64,000 bases of DNA from Rickettsia tillamookensis (GTDB lineage: Bacteria; Pseudomonadota; Alphaproteobacteria; Rickettsiales; Rickettsiaceae), in NCBI RefSeq assembly GCF_016743795.2, contig NZ_CP060138.2, positions 806,001-870,000 on the forward strand. Direction: 5' to 3'. Numbering within the stretch: position 1 is the stretch's first letter; every line of letters starts with the position of its first letter. Below, in pieces: positions 54,256-64,000 of the stretch. The position numbers and the translations under genes were made by a program. The notes beneath the pieces are model-generated. The model searched no databases. It worked only from the letters and a program-made list of their open reading frames with translations, and was not told the origin of the DNA.

Positions 54256-55632
54256 ATGCTACTGCTACTTCCTGAAATAACTTTGACTTTAATAGCACTT
54301 TTAGGGCAGTTTTTTGCCGTAATGATCCCAAATAAAAATAGAATTATTTCTAATATCATTATTTTATTATGTATATTATCAATTTTTCTTACCTTTAAGT
54401 ACTCAAGCTATGAAGGAGTATGGTACTCATTTGCTACCGGAATAAATATCGGTATTAGTAAAAGCATAGTACTGCTATTCACTATTATATCCATGATTAT
54501 ATACCGTGATTACTCTATTCTTGTTGCTGAGGAATTAAAATTTGAATTTATCACTTTAATATTATTATCGGTCGTAGGTATTTTTGTTGCAATTTCATCA
54601 CGGAATTTTCTATTATTATTCTGTGGTATGGAGCTTACTGCTTTAACTTCATATGCACTTGCAGGATTCAAATTAAATGATATTAAATCATCGGAAGGTG
54701 CTTTAAAATACTTTATCTTAGGTAGTTTAGTTAGTTGTTTATCATTATTCGGGATTTCTTTTATATACGGATTCGGCGGAAGCCTACAATTTGAGGATAT
54801 CTTATATAAACTAAATGATAATTCTGGGATGAATCTTGGTTTAATAATCGGTATTGTATTATTTTTAAGTAGTATTTTCTTTAAACTCTCAAGCGTTCCA
54901 CTCCATTTTTGGGTTCCTGACGTATATGAAGGATCACCGATTAGTTCGGTTACTTATTTCACCGCTGCCTCAAAAATAGGTATGGTTATTGTTTTATTAA
55001 ATATTAGCAAATTAATTATAGGTAATTACTATCCTATTAATTATAATTTAATAAAGATAATTGCTATATTATCTATGCTGTTTGGAGCTTTTGGAGCTAT
55101 TCGTCAAACTTCTCTAAAAAGATTAATGGCTTATAGTACTATTTTAAATATCGGTTATGTATTAATTGGCGTTCTTCTGCATAATCAAGAAGGGTATAAA
55201 GCAGCTTTACTATATATTCTAATATATGCGGTAGGAAGTATAGGATTTTTTACTTGCTTAATCATGCTAATCGGTAAAGACGCCGATAAAGCTAGTTTTA
55301 AAACTATACAAGGAATTGCAGAGAACCATAAAACTATAGCTGCCGTAATTAGCATAGTTATGTTCTCGATGATCGGAATTCCTCCTCTCACAGGATTTTT
55401 TGGTAAATATTACCTTTTTTACCAAGCAATTAATCAAGAAGAATTCGTATTAGCTTATTGTGGTATTTTTACCAGCGTAGTTGCTGCTTTTTATTATCTT
55501 AAAGTAGTAAAAGCCATGTATTTTTCTAAAAAGATTGAGATAATTAAGCTTCCTATGCAATATGGGCTTTTACTGATTAATTACTTAGTTGTAGGCTTCT
55601 TGTTGCTCGGTTCATTTATTATCTCGTTTTAG
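54256..55632 (+). CDS. nuoN: NADH-quinone oxidoreductase subunit N
   Basis: 458 aa, about 14 membrane helices, an antiporter-like proton-pumping subunit of respiratory complex I. Family stretches: [56 protein letters not shown] (with conserved Lys), [15 protein letters not shown]. Other nuo genes are not in this window, so it lies apart from an operon or at its edge. Its 3' end overlaps the convergent kinase-like gene by 14 nt. Confidence 0.93.
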   Translation: MLLLLPEITLTLIALLGQFFAVMIPNKNRIISNIIILLCILSIFLTFKYSSYEGVWYSFATGINIGISKSIVLLFTIISMIIYRDYSILVAEELKFEFITLILLSVVGIFVAISSRNFLLLFCGMELTALTSYALAGFKLNDIKSSEGALKYFILGSLVSCLSLFGISFIYGFGGSLQFEDILYKLNDNSGMNLGLIIGIVLFLSSIFFKLSSVPLHFWVPDVYEGSPISSVTYFTAASKIGMVIVLLNISKLIIGNYYPINYNLIKIIAILSMLFGAFGAIRQTSLKRLMAYSTILNIGYVLIGVLLHNQEGYKAALLYILIYAVGSIGFFTCLIMLIGKDADKASFKTIQGIAENHKTIAAVISIVMFSMIGIPPLTGFFGKYYLFYQAINQEEFVLAYCGIFTSVVAAFYYLKVVKAMYFSKKIEIIKLPMQYGLLLINYLVVGFLLLGSFIISF

Positions 55633-57160
55633 CCGGTGTAGACTTTTTATTAACAACATTAGACGAAGTAATTTTTGTAGGCTTCATAACCTTTTCTTTT
55701 AGATTCTTTATATGTTTTAGATCTTCTTCATCTAATTTTAATAAATCTTGGTCTTTCTGTTTAGCTTTTCTAACCAAACCTAATTGACTTGGAGTAACAC
55801 TAACAATATCATCCGTTCCGACTTCTTTCTTAAATTTTTCTAGAGCGTCTACATATTCTCTATTTGTATCTATATTTGTCTTTACAGATTTTTGTTTTGG
55901 TTCTTTCTTTATTTTATCAGAAGAATCAGCTAAATTTCTTTCATCTTTAATATCTTCATTTAAACTTTTTATTGTCTTTATTAAATGTTTTTTCGCACTA
56001 TCCCTAATACCGAGTATTTCTAAAATTCTTGCAAAACTAGTAGTAATTTTATTTCTTAATTTAAGTTTTTGTCCTCCTTTTTTTCTTTCTTCATAATTAA
56101 GAATTTTCTCAAAATAATCAGGATAATCTTTCATTAATGTTTTTAATCCTTGCTCTTTCACTTCGTAATAAGGAAAACTATATTTTTTAGAAATTAAACT
56201 ATTTACTTTAATTTCTAAGCCGTATTCCTTTAAGGATTCTTGCCTTTTTTTCATTGTATCTATTAAACTAGCCTTAATTTCTTCAGGCGTTATTTCTTTA
56301 GACTTTTTATTATTAAATTTCTTTGGCATTGCTTGTTTTGCAAATTCTGCAATTGCTTCATTACTATAATATTTAGTTAATTCATCAAAACTTTTATCAA
56401 TGGTTTTGCTTAAATCAATTTTAGAAGCTGCAAGTAAGCTATCGGCAAAATTAGGATTTTTTGTTCTTAAATTAGAAGGGAATTCTCTAAAATGATTAGT
56501 GGAACCGAATCCAGGCAAATGTTTGGCTCTTGAATGCGGGTAGATATTATTTGTTAAATTATCAAAACTACCGGCAAAATCAATTCTTACTAATTTAGGT
56601 AAAGTTTTTGGATTTTTTTGATCTCTGATAACTCCTATATTTCCAACATGTATATCAAAATCGCCGATCAATAAACTTGCCGGCATAATGTTTTCAAAGT
56701 TCTGATACTTAATTTCCTTAAAAGCATTTTCTAAGGTTCTAAATAATTTATTTCTAGCTCCCATAAAAAGCGGTCTACCACCGTCCTTTCTAAACCAAGA
56801 ACTCGGTTTAGTTTTAGCAGACATATGTTTATCCATGTCCACATACATATCACTACTATAATTCTCAAAAAATTCAGATTTGACATATATTTGTGAATCA
56901 ACGGCTTTAGATTTATTAAAATCATCAGGAGCAATTAAATTAACCTTTGCTCCATTTCCGGGACTTATAGCTTCAAAAATTTGGGATCCTAAAAACTCGG
57001 CTATATTTTTTGAGCTTGAAGCCTCTTTTTTTATCATCGCCGTAATTTTACCGTCTGAGCTTTGATATACGCCGCCATGCTCTCCTGCTTCATTAGCTCC
57101 GCCTCCTTTAGGCTTTAAAAAATTCCAACCTTTAAATACTGATTTTTTATCTTTAGTCAT
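55619..57160 (-). CDS. Kinase-like protein, candidate secreted effector
   Basis: 513 aa from the ATG at 57160 (GGAGAG lies 8 nt upstream; an earlier frame start at 57181 lies before that site). It has a kinase-like N-lobe: glycine-rich [19 protein letters not shown], then TAMIKKE (candidate ATP Lys) and [12 protein letters not shown] (candidate helix-C Glu). The catalytic motif G-D-F-D-I-H-V-G-N (near 172-180) and the metal motif R-I-D-F-A-G-S-F (near 198-205) follow the PI3/4-kinase-like pattern (GDxDxHxGN...DFG). A Lys-rich helical C-terminal half and charged tail follow. No signal peptide. Resembles rickettsial and Legionella kinase-fold effectors; Risk1 of R. typhi is a possible relative, unverified. 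Confidence 0.65.
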   Translation of the reverse strand: MTKDKKSVFKGWNFLKPKGGGANEAGEHGGVYQSSDGKITAMIKKEASSSKNIAEFLGSQIFEAISPGNGAKVNLIAPDDFNKSKAVDSQIYVKSEFFENYSSDMYVDMDKHMSAKTKPSSWFRKDGGRPLFMGARNKLFRTLENAFKEIKYQNFENIMPASLLIGDFDIHVGNIGVIRDQKNPKTLPKLVRIDFAGSFDNLTNNIYPHSRAKHLPGFGSTNHFREFPSNLRTKNPNFADSLLAASKIDLSKTIDKSFDELTKYYSNEAIAEFAKQAMPKKFNNKKSKEITPEEIKASLIDTMKKRQESLKEYGLEIKVNSLISKKYSFPYYEVKEQGLKTLMKDYPDYFEKILNYEERKKGGQKLKLRNKITTSFARILEILGIRDSAKKHLIKTIKSLNEDIKDERNLADSSDKIKKEPKQKSVKTNIDTNREYVDALEKFKKEVGTDDIVSVTPSQLGLVRKAKQKDQDLLKLDEEDLKHIKNLKEKVMKPTKITSSNVVNKKSTPAKTR

Positions 57161-57231
57161 TTTTTTCTCTCCATAATACAAAATTTGGATTTAAGTATAT
57201 TTAATTCCAATTAAATAAAATATATATTATA

Positions 57232-57356
57232 TATACGAAGATCAACTTCAAAAAGAGCAAGGAATCCACAAGACGAGGAGCGGAGCGTATACTTAATAAG
57301 TGAGCACCGCAGTACTTGTAGGATGACGTAGCCAATTTTTGAAGTTCATCGAGTAT
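57232..57356. repeat. RPE-1-like element overlapping the hemB stop
   Basis: Reverse copy: starts TATACGAAGATCAACTTC and ends GAAGTTCATCGAGTATT. The core GGAGCGGAGCGTATACTTAA is shared with the reverse of 2255-2382. Its end supplies the last codons of hemB (NNTR then TGA). Confidence 0.85.
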
Positions 57357-58332
57357 TATTTAATATTTCAGCTACTTCAAGAGCAGCATAGGTAAATATA
57401 CCTGTTGCACCGGCACGTTTAAAACTAATTAATGACTCCATCAAAGCTTTCTCCCAATCAATTGCCCCTGCTTCTGCTGCAAATTTTAACATTGCATATT
57501 CTCCACTAACCTGATATGCAAAAATTTTAGCATTAAAATTATTTGCCGCTTCACGAATAACATCCAAAAACATCATACCGGGCTTCACCATAACCATATC
57601 GGCTCCCTCTGCTATATCATGCTCAATCTCAAGCATTGCTTCCTTAATATTACGTACATCCATTTGATAGCTTGATTTATCTAAATAATTCTTTTTATTA
57701 CTCTTAACAGCATCACGAAACGGACCGTAAAAGCTTGAAGCATATTTAGCGGCATAAGCAAGAATTCCAACATTTATAAACCCCTCTTTGTCAAGATATT
57801 CCCTTATAGCCCCGATTCTTCCATCCATCATATCGGAAGGTGCAACAATATCTACTCCGGCTTTTGCTAGCACTAATGCTTGATTACATAAAGCTCTTAC
57901 CGATCTATCATTATCAACTTCCCCATGATGCACAATACCATCATGACCGCTTGTAGTATAAGGATCAAGTGCTACATCGCATATTATACCAATATCGATA
58001 TTAGCGTTTTTAATGCTTCTAATAGTTCTACATATTAAATTATCTAAATTATAAGCTTCATCGGCATTTTCACTTTTTAGACTTTGATCAATACTAGGAA
58101 ATAATGCAATAGCATTAATACCTAGCTCTGCTGCTTTTTTTGCCGTCTCTACTATTTGATCTATAGAGTAGCGATATATACCGGGCATAGTTTTAATTTC
58201 TTGTCTTTCATTATGTCCTTCAACAACAAATAAAGGCAACACTAAATCATTAACCGATAAGCTACTTTCGGCTATTAATTCTCTAAGCCAAAAAGCTTTT
58301 CTATTTCTTCTAAGTCTAATAAGGGGGTACAT
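57346..58332 (-). CDS. hemB: Delta-aminolevulinic acid dehydratase
   Basis: Condenses two ALA to porphobilinogen. MYPLIRLRRNRKAFWLREL start, DPYTTSGHDGIVHHGEVDND (metal/allosteric region), SFYGPFRDAVKSNKK with one active-site Lys and ADMVMVKPGMMFLDVI with the Schiff-base Lys near 250. I choose the ATG at 58332; a GTG at 58341 is also in frame. 328 aa. The C-terminus ends in RPE sequence. Monocistronic. Confidence 0.93.
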   Translation of the reverse strand: MYPLIRLRRNRKAFWLRELIAESSLSVNDLVLPLFVVEGHNERQEIKTMPGIYRYSIDQIVETAKKAAELGINAIALFPSIDQSLKSENADEAYNLDNLICRTIRSIKNANIDIGIICDVALDPYTTSGHDGIVHHGEVDNDRSVRALCNQALVLAKAGVDIVAPSDMMDGRIGAIREYLDKEGFINVGILAYAAKYASSFYGPFRDAVKSNKKNYLDKSSYQMDVRNIKEAMLEIEHDIAEGADMVMVKPGMMFLDVIREAANNFNAKIFAYQVSGEYAMLKFAAEAGAIDWEKALMESLISFKRAGATGIFTYAALEVAEILNNTR

Positions 58333-58516
58333 AAAATTCACATCTCATTTTAGTTAATAACTTGGATTCTAATATATAAAATATATAACCTAATTATCTT
58401 ATAGTAAAAATATTGCATTACAAAAAGAAATTTTGCTTGCAATTTATAAAAAATTTAAGCAAACTAACGAAAATAAAAATATGGTTTAATTATGTAAATA
58501 AATATAGGAGCTTAAT

Positions 58517-59548
58517 ATGGCAGAAGATAATATTCCAAAATCAGTAAAAGATAGAATAAAAGAGTGGGAAAACAAAACAAATATGTCAGATACCCCACCA
58601 AAAAATACAAAACCGGCTGTTCCTCCAAAACCTACTCCTGAGAAAATAAAGGAATGGAACGAGACACATAAAAAAGAGACTGACTTAACTACACATTCCC
58701 AAGCACTTGATATATTTGTTGATAATCCATCTCCACAAGTGGAAACCCAAAAGCCTATTATTTTTTCAAAACCCGCTCCGGAACAAACAAAAGTATCGGA
58801 AGAAACACCTAAAAAACAATCTAATTTAAGCATACAAGAAAAAATAGAGAAATTTTTTAAAGATCATAATATTGATACCAAAGATGCTTTTATTCCGGAA
58901 TTTAGCCGCTATATAGAATTAAGCAATTCTATGGCAGGAAAGCGTCTTGACGTTACTGTTAAAGCTTATGAACAATCATTAGGTCGACTAATAAATCAAG
59001 TAGGAGTACCTCAAAAAGAGTTTGTTTCTTTTATAGAAGATGATCTAATAAAGAATCATCCGCACAAAGATAAATTTGAGAAAATCAATCAACATTATAA
59101 ATTACCTGAGCCACCTAAATTACCTGATATAATTGATAATCTTAGAGAATTAGTAAACAATGATGATATAATAGGTCATTTAAAACAAAGTAGAAAACAC
59201 ATTGAATTTAAAGAAAAAGTAAATAACCTTATTCAAATTTATGATGATAATAAACATAATCCAGCTGCTATAACTAAAGTTGAAGCAAAACTGAAAGAGG
59301 TAGGTAAATGGTGTGAAGAAACTACAAAAATGGATAATAATCCTATTTGGAAAAATATTGGTAATTTTATAAAATATTCATTTACCGGAGATAAAGCTAA
59401 AGCTGCTTTTTATAAAGATGCTATAAAAAATTCTACTCAAAATACTAAAAAAGCTATAGCAGAAATACAAAAATCTCTTACTAATCCTTCCCCTCATTCA
59501 TCTAATGTACCACCATCGAAGAATAAAGGAGAAAGATATAGAAGCTAA
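58517..59548 (+). CDS. Proline-rich unrecognised protein, candidate effector
   Basis: 343 aa, hydrophilic. Residues 1-110 are disordered and Pro/Lys/Thr-rich with PPKP stretches ([15 protein letters not shown]) and repeated KEW motifs; the rest is helical ([39 protein letters not shown]) and the tail is Ser/Pro-rich and basic. No signal peptide or membrane helix. AGGAG precedes the ATG. PxxP motifs can bind SH3 domains in eukaryotic hosts. Composition fits a type IV secreted effector, which is inference only. Convergent with priA with a 4-nt overlap. Confidence 0.6.
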   Translation: MAEDNIPKSVKDRIKEWENKTNMSDTPPKNTKPAVPPKPTPEKIKEWNETHKKETDLTTHSQALDIFVDNPSPQVETQKPIIFSKPAPEQTKVSEETPKKQSNLSIQEKIEKFFKDHNIDTKDAFIPEFSRYIELSNSMAGKRLDVTVKAYEQSLGRLINQVGVPQKEFVSFIEDDLIKNHPHKDKFEKINQHYKLPEPPKLPDIIDNLRELVNNDDIIGHLKQSRKHIEFKEKVNNLIQIYDDNKHNPAAITKVEAKLKEVGKWCEETTKMDNNPIWKNIGNFIKYSFTGDKAKAAFYKDAIKNSTQNTKKAIAEIQKSLTNPSPHSSNVPPSKNKGERYRS

Positions 59549-61491
59549 TAAAAACTTTTAGGATCAATATCTATTTTTAGATGGCAAAAAGAAGGAATTT
59601 TTATAAGGCTTAGCCAAAATTTTAAATATTTCTGCAAATTAAATTTCTTATCGGCTATAATAAGTATCCGGTAACGATATTTACCGGCGAGCTTTGACAT
59701 TAATGAGCTTGCCGGTCCTAAAATTTTCACGTTTGCTTTTGGTGCAATTCGGACCATAGCTCTAGCAATCTCTAAAATTTTAGACTCATTGGAACCTGAT
59801 AAAATTATCGATGCTGTTTTAGAAAATGGCGGCATATCTGCTGATTTTCTTATTTCAAGTTCATTTGCAAAAAAACTATCTTCATCGCCGGCTTTAACAT
59901 AACTAAAAATTATATTATCAGGATAATAGCTTTGTAAATATACTACACCTTTACCATCACCCCTACCCGCTCTACCGCCTACTTGATGCAGTAGCTGAAA
60001 AGTTCGCTCAGATGCTCTAAGATCGGCATTATTACTACCAAGGTCAGCATCTATTACTCCAACTAAAGTAAGATTCGGAAAATGATAGCCTTTCGTTATC
60101 ATTTGCGTTCCTATTAATATATCAATTTCTAGATTTTCCATTTGATGTAGAAGCTGTGCTATTTTTTCAGGGTTTTTAGCATGATCTTTACTTATCACCG
60201 CAATTTTATTCTCAGGAAAGAGTGCTTTCGCTTCTTCCTCTATTCTTTCTATACCTGGACCACAGATAGTTAATGTTTCATCCTCTAGACATTCAGGACA
60301 AGAACTAAAAATTTTACTTTGATAACCGCAATGATGACATTCAAGTTTTTTAGTCGCTTTATGTACTACCATCCAAGAAGAGCAGAATTTACAGGTAAAT
60401 CTGTGACCGCAAGCTTTACATAGCATGAGCGGAGCATAACCACGCCTATTAAGAAATAATAATACTTGCTTTTTATTATCTAAATTATCTTTGATAGCTT
60501 CTATAAGAAGCTTGGATAAATAGGAATTCTTAGCTAGCTTTTCTTTAGTCATGTCGATTATTTCTATATTTGGCAAATCGACATCTTTATATCTATTAAC
60601 CAATGTAACCAGTTGATATTTACCTGTTTCTATATTATATATCGTTTCAATAGACGGTGTTGCCGAACACAAAACGATTTGTGCTTTATCAAATTTACCT
60701 CTTACGATGGTCGTATCCCGAGCATTATATAATATACCGTCATCTTGTTTATAGGAATCGTCATGCTCCTCATCTATAACTATTAAACCAAGATTTTTAA
60801 AAGGTAAAAACAAACTACTTCTAGCCCCAATTACTACTTTAACTTTATCGCTTAATATACCTCTTAAAATCATTTTCTTTTGAGCTTTGGTAACGCTTGA
60901 GTTCCATATGATAGGCTCAAAACCGAATCGCTCTATAAAACGATTAATAATTTGTGTACTTAAAGCAATTTCAGGCAGCATAATAAGCACTTGTTTACCT
61001 TTTACTAAGTAATCTGCTATTAGATGAAAATATATTTCTGTTTTACCTGATCCCGTAACACCTTTAATAAGTGTTGGCTTATTACTTTCATTCAAAATTG
61101 TTACTGCTTGTTTCTGCTCTTCCGACAAATCAGGTAGCACAAAGCTATTATTTACTTTCTGCTCTTTAACTTTAATCGGTTTTTCAGCAATATCTATAGG
61201 TAATACTAACTTGGCTATACTCCCAAGTTCTGACATATAGTAGCTACTCATCCATTTAATTAATTCTAAAACTTCTGAAGTAATACTTAAATCTAGCGGT
61301 ACTTTTTCTTTTACGGTTTTTAGTCTCGATGCTTCAGGAATAGTAGCAAACTCCCATACTATGCCGGTTAATTCTTTACTTCTAAAAGGCACGATGACAA
61401 GATCGCCGATATTTAAAACTAAACTTTCAGGGATTAAATAATCTAGAGGGAATAATTTTGCTGCCGGTAATAATATTTTTGCTATTCGCAT
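59545..61491 (-). CDS. priA: Primosomal protein N' (replication restart helicase)
   Basis: 648 aa. An N-terminal 3'-DNA-binding domain, Walker [10 protein letters not shown] near 140, DEEH box ([14 protein letters not shown]) near 240, zinc-binding Cys cluster C-K-A-C-G-H...C-K-F-C...C-H-H-C...C-P-E-C near 355-405, and helicase motifs in [14 protein letters not shown] and [13 protein letters not shown]. Restarts stalled replication forks by loading DnaB; dnaB itself lies 1.4 kb away. Shorter than E. coli PriA in the N-domain. Confidence 0.93.
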   Translation of the reverse strand: MRIAKILLPAAKLFPLDYLIPESLVLNIGDLVIVPFRSKELTGIVWEFATIPEASRLKTVKEKVPLDLSITSEVLELIKWMSSYYMSELGSIAKLVLPIDIAEKPIKVKEQKVNNSFVLPDLSEEQKQAVTILNESNKPTLIKGVTGSGKTEIYFHLIADYLVKGKQVLIMLPEIALSTQIINRFIERFGFEPIIWNSSVTKAQKKMILRGILSDKVKVVIGARSSLFLPFKNLGLIVIDEEHDDSYKQDDGILYNARDTTIVRGKFDKAQIVLCSATPSIETIYNIETGKYQLVTLVNRYKDVDLPNIEIIDMTKEKLAKNSYLSKLLIEAIKDNLDNKKQVLLFLNRRGYAPLMLCKACGHRFTCKFCSSWMVVHKATKKLECHHCGYQSKIFSSCPECLEDETLTICGPGIERIEEEAKALFPENKIAVISKDHAKNPEKIAQLLHQMENLEIDILIGTQMITKGYHFPNLTLVGVIDADLGSNNADLRASERTFQLLHQVGGRAGRGDGKGVVYLQSYYPDNIIFSYVKAGDEDSFFANELEIRKSADMPPFSKTASIILSGSNESKILEIARAMVRIAPKANVKILGPASSLMSKLAGKYRYRILIIADKKFNLQKYLKFWLSLIKIPSFCHLKIDIDPKSFY

Positions 61492-61554
61492 ATATAATGT
61501 ATTTTATAATTTTTTTTTTATTATATACTAAACTGATAAATTATAGAAACCTAG

Positions 61555-62124
61555 ATGAATAAAGATAAAAAAATTATTATAGCAATTTCCGGAGCATCAG
61601 GTGCTATATACGGTATTCGTTTGCTTGAAGTACTAAAAGAACAAAATATCGAAACTCATTTAGTTATTTCAGAGGGAGCAGCTCTTACTATAAAGCTTGA
61701 AACTAAATATTCTATAGATGAAGTTAAGCTACTTACAAATTATTATTATGACGATAAAGATTTAGGTGCTACTATTTCAAGCGGCTCTTTTAAAACTTCA
61801 GGCATGATAATAGCCCCTTGTAGTATGAAAACCTTAGCAAGTATCGCTCACTCAATGGAAGATAGTTTAATTAGTAGAGCGGCAGGTGTTGTACTTAAAG
61901 ATAGACGAAAACTTATTTTAATGATCCGTGAAACGCCTTTGCATATTGGACATTTAGAAAATATGTTAAAAGTAGCGAATTACGGCGGTATCATAGCACC
62001 GCCCGTACCGGCTTTTTATAATAACCCTAAAGCAATAGATGATATAGTAAATCATTCTATTACTAGAGTTTTAGATTTTTTCGATATTGAAACTAATTTA
62101 ATTAAACGCTGGGGGAGTGTTTAA
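61555..62124 (+). CDS. ubiX: Flavin prenyltransferase UbiX
   Basis: 189 aa. Makes prenylated FMN for UbiD-type decarboxylation in ubiquinone synthesis. [17 protein letters not shown] start, [38 protein letters not shown] and [13 protein letters not shown] are diagnostic. The divergent priA lies upstream. A palindrome follows the stop. Confidence 0.94.
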   Translation: MNKDKKIIIAISGASGAIYGIRLLEVLKEQNIETHLVISEGAALTIKLETKYSIDEVKLLTNYYYDDKDLGATISSGSFKTSGMIIAPCSMKTLASIAHSMEDSLISRAAGVVLKDRRKLILMIRETPLHIGHLENMLKVANYGGIIAPPVPAFYNNPKAIDDIVNHSITRVLDFFDIETNLIKRWGSV

Positions 62125-62136
62125 TTAAAAATTGGT

Positions 62137-62174
62137 TACTAAAAATAATAATAGTACTATTATTATTTTTAGTA
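62137..62174. promoter_or_regulatory. 38-bp perfect palindrome upstream of vapBC
   Basis: Half-site TACTAAAAATAATAATAGT is followed directly by its exact reverse complement, with no gap. It ends 42 nt before the vapB ATG and begins 13 nt after the ubiX stop. VapB/AbrB-type antitoxins bind such operators; it could alternatively be the ubiX terminator, though a G/C-poor stem would be weak. Confidence 0.6.
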
Positions 62175-62215
62175 TAATATATAGTTATATATTATTTTAT
62201 GGTTATGGTATATAT

Positions 62216-62461
62216 ATGATAAATAGTGCTAAAATAACTAAAGGCGGTAAAATTTCTCTTCCAGCCTCATATCGGAAACAATTACATTTAAAAGAAGGTG
62301 ATAAAGTAATATTTACTCTCAAAGAAAATGAAGTAGTAATTTCTCCATTAAGTTTTATGTTAAAGAAATCTCGTAATATTATTAATAAATATTATTCACC
62401 CGAAGAAAGTTTAGTAGATAAACTAATTGCTGAACGCAAACAGGAAGCAAAAAATGAATAA
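62216..62461 (+). CDS. vapB: Antitoxin VapB, AbrB-like
   Basis: 81 aa. NSAKITKGGKISLPASYRKQ and LKEGDKVIFTLKENEVVISP are the SpoVT/AbrB swapped-hairpin domain that binds DNA. The C-terminal half (YYSPEESLVDKLIAERKQE) is the toxin-binding part. The ATG at 62216 is preferred to an upstream frame start at 62132, which would translate through the palindrome. Overlaps vapC by 8 nt. Confidence 0.88.
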   Translation: MINSAKITKGGKISLPASYRKQLHLKEGDKVIFTLKENEVVISPLSFMLKKSRNIINKYYSPEESLVDKLIAERKQEAKNE

Positions 62462-62837
62462 TGTAATATTTGATGCTTCCACTCTCTTAGCTCTAATTAA
62501 AAACGAAACTGTTAATCTAGAATTAGAAAAATTCTTAGGAAATATATACATGTCTTCTGTTAATGTTTCCGAAGTAGCAGGAATTTTGTTAAAATCTGAA
62601 ATGTCACTTCACGAATGTAAAAATGCTATAGAACCGTTGATTAATTCCGTTATTAACTTCGATCAAGAACAATCTTTTCTTGCTGCCTCGATTAAAAAGC
62701 AAACCAATCACTTAGGCTTATCACTTGGAGATCGAGCTTGTATTACACTTGGTTTAACTACTGGCTATCCTATATATACTGCTGATAAAGCATGGGCTAA
62801 TGTGCAATTAAATTGTAAAATTATACTTATTCGTTAA
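62454..62837 (+). CDS. vapC: Toxin VapC, PIN-domain ribonuclease
   Basis: 127 aa. PIN acidic residues D7 (VIFDASTLLALI), E40 (VNVSEVAGIL), D93 (LSLGDRACI) and D111 (IYTADKAW) are all present. Cleaves RNA (tRNA or rRNA in known members) when not held by VapB. No frameshift; the pair seems complete. Confidence 0.88.
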   Translation: MNNVIFDASTLLALIKNETVNLELEKFLGNIYMSSVNVSEVAGILLKSEMSLHECKNAIEPLINSVINFDQEQSFLAASIKKQTNHLGLSLGDRACITLGLTTGYPIYTADKAWANVQLNCKIILIR

Positions 62838-62856
62838 TTACTATAAATAAACAACA

Positions 62857-64000
62857 ATGGCACGTAATAAAATAAATAATGACAAAAACATAGCTGCTAA
62901 CGAAGAAGCAGATATTCCTATACCAAGGGTTTTACCTTCAAATATTCAAGCAGAGCAAATGCTAATTGGGGCGATTTTAACCAACAACGAATTACTAAAT
63001 TACGTATCGGAATTTTTACGTGATGAACATTTTTTTGAGCCTATTCATCAAAAAATCTATAACGCAATTGAAAAAATTACCGAAAAAGGTTTGATAGCTA
63101 CACCTATTACTTTACGTAGTATGTTAACTCAAGATGAACTATTTCAAGAAATAGAAGGAGCGGAATATTTAGCAAAATTGATAACTATGTCAATGATGGT
63201 AATAAATCCGATTGATTACGGTAAAATAATATATGATTTAGCAATAAAGCGTAATTTAATAAATATCGGTGAAGAAGTAGTAAATAATGCCTATAATTCT
63301 TCATTAGAAGTTGAAGCAAAGGAACAGATTGAACATGCCGAAGCTAAACTTTACGATTTAGCTAGCGAAGGCTTAAATGAAAAAAGTTTTACCAAAATCG
63401 GTATATCTATTTCAGAATCCCTTGCTAGCATCAATAGAGCTATGAAAAATAACGATCACGTAATCGGTATATCTACCGGTTTGCTTGATCTAGATAATAA
63501 ATTATTCGGCTTTCATAATTCCGATCTTATAATTCTTGCAGGACGTCCATCGATGGGTAAAACAGCATTTGCTATAAACCTTGCACTTAACGCCTGTAAT
63601 AATATGCGTCTTAAAAATATTAGGGATAATCAAGAAGTTCAGTCGGTAGGTTTTTTCTCTTTAGAAATGTCCTCAGAACAGCTAACCACACGTCTACTTT
63701 CAATGTGTGCAGAAATTGATTCTACCTCTCTTCGTACGGGGATTCTAGGTGAAGAAAAATATAACCGTCTTCGCAAAGAAGCAAATACTTTATCGGAATT
63801 ACAGTTTTTTATCGATGATACCCCTGCTCTATCTATTTCCGCTATAAGAACAAGAGCTAGAAGAATGAAACGCAAGCATAATCTCGGTATATTATTTATC
63901 GATTATTTACAATTAATTAGAGGAGTAAGTAAATCTGAAAATAGAGTTAGCGAGATTTCAGAAATAACCCAAGGTTTAAAGGCAATAGCAAAAGAGTTAA
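62857..64000 (+). CDS. dnaB: Replicative DNA helicase DnaB, 3'-truncated by window edge
   Basis: The visible 381 codons cover the N-terminal domain (SNIQAEQMLIGAILTNNELL), the linker and most of the RecA-like domain: Walker A AGRPSMGKTAFA near 228-239, GFFSLEMSSEQLTTRLL, and Walker B LGILFIDYLQLIRG. The frame is open to the window end. No intein is seen up to this point. A ring helicase that unwinds DNA at the fork, loaded by PriA-type restart when forks stall. Confidence 0.95.
   Translation, partial: MARNKINNDKNIAANEEADIPIPRVLPSNIQAEQMLIGAILTNNELLNYVSEFLRDEHFFEPIHQKIYNAIEKITEKGLIATPITLRSMLTQDELFQEIEGAEYLAKLITMSMMVINPIDYGKIIYDLAIKRNLINIGEEVVNNAYNSSLEVEAKEQIEHAEAKLYDLASEGLNEKSFTKIGISISESLASINRAMKNNDHVIGISTGLLDLDNKLFGFHNSDLIILAGRPSMGKTAFAINLALNACNNMRLKNIRDNQEVQSVGFFSLEMSSEQLTTRLLSMCAEIDSTSLRTGILGEEKYNRLRKEANTLSELQFFIDDTPALSISAIRTRARRMKRKHNLGILFIDYLQLIRGVSKSENRVSEISEITQGLKAIAKEL

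Noticed and set aside
62132..62215. Upstream extension of vapB
   Set aside because: The extra 28 residues would be read from the palindrome and AT-rich leader; the AbrB domain starts at 62216.

Overview
The window looks like chromosome of an AT-rich, reductively evolving Rickettsia (obligate intracellular alphaproteobacterium). Reasons: a Tlc-family nucleotide translocase, an AmpG paralogue, an AmiD-like amidase of the rickettsial type, a split haem pathway (hemC, hemD, hemB), an iscR-nifS-iscS-iscU-iscA operon, many decaying genes, and above all many copies of several dispersed palindromic repeats of the Rickettsia palindromic element (RPE) kind, several of them lying in frame inside proteins. 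I cannot name the species from the sequence alone.

Layout. 1-3.4 kb: unrecognised, partly secreted proteins and a lytic transglycosylase. 3.4-9.8 kb: a BioC/NDUFAF5-like methyltransferase with an in-frame RPE, lpdA, 5-formyl-THF cyclo-ligase, ribonuclease D, a MITE-like element, an RMND1-like protein and YgfZ. 9.9-15.3 kb: an unrecognised duplicated-domain protein, a transporter-histidine kinase fusion and a DinJ/YafQ-type toxin-antitoxin pair. 15.3-24 kb: ldcA-hemC, an ELM1-like protein, an AmiD-like amidase, a serine-recombinase relic abutting tRNA-Ser, trpS, plsC, a host-attachment-family protein and a second TA pair whose toxin has a nonsense codon. 24-37.5 kb: hemD - Mic60-position gene - hemY, a frameshifted LysE exporter, ampG, a frameshifted GT8 glycosyltransferase, tlc, ispB, tRNA-Arg, a decayed class A beta-lactamase and tRNA-Gln. 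37.5-48 kb: aminopeptidase P carrying two different in-frame repeats, an amino-acid permease, a duplicated TA/iscA-tail block split by a 0.9-kb insertion, the isc operon with an IscR-type operator, and a frameshifted lipoprotein. 48-64 kb: relics of an Rpn-type nuclease gene and a group II intron, a 1753-aa NACHT/HEAT-repeat protein, nuoN, a kinase-like candidate effector, hemB, a proline-rich candidate effector, priA, ubiX, vapBC with a 38-bp perfect palindrome, and the start of dnaB.

How it fits together. The housekeeping part serves haem, Fe-S cluster and quinone synthesis, respiration and peptidoglycan turnover, with nucleotide import from the host. The accessory part is host-interaction and conflict material: one intact-looking RelBE-type pair (DinJ/YafQ), one with a broken toxin, one RelE-like pair with a wrecked second copy, VapBC, the NACHT protein and possible secreted effectors. 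The points most worth following are the NACHT/HEAT protein, the kinase-like protein, the insertion into the duplicated TA/iscA block, a promoter-plus-palindrome architecture shared by two unlinked unknown genes, the MITE-like element, and repeats acting as coding sequence.
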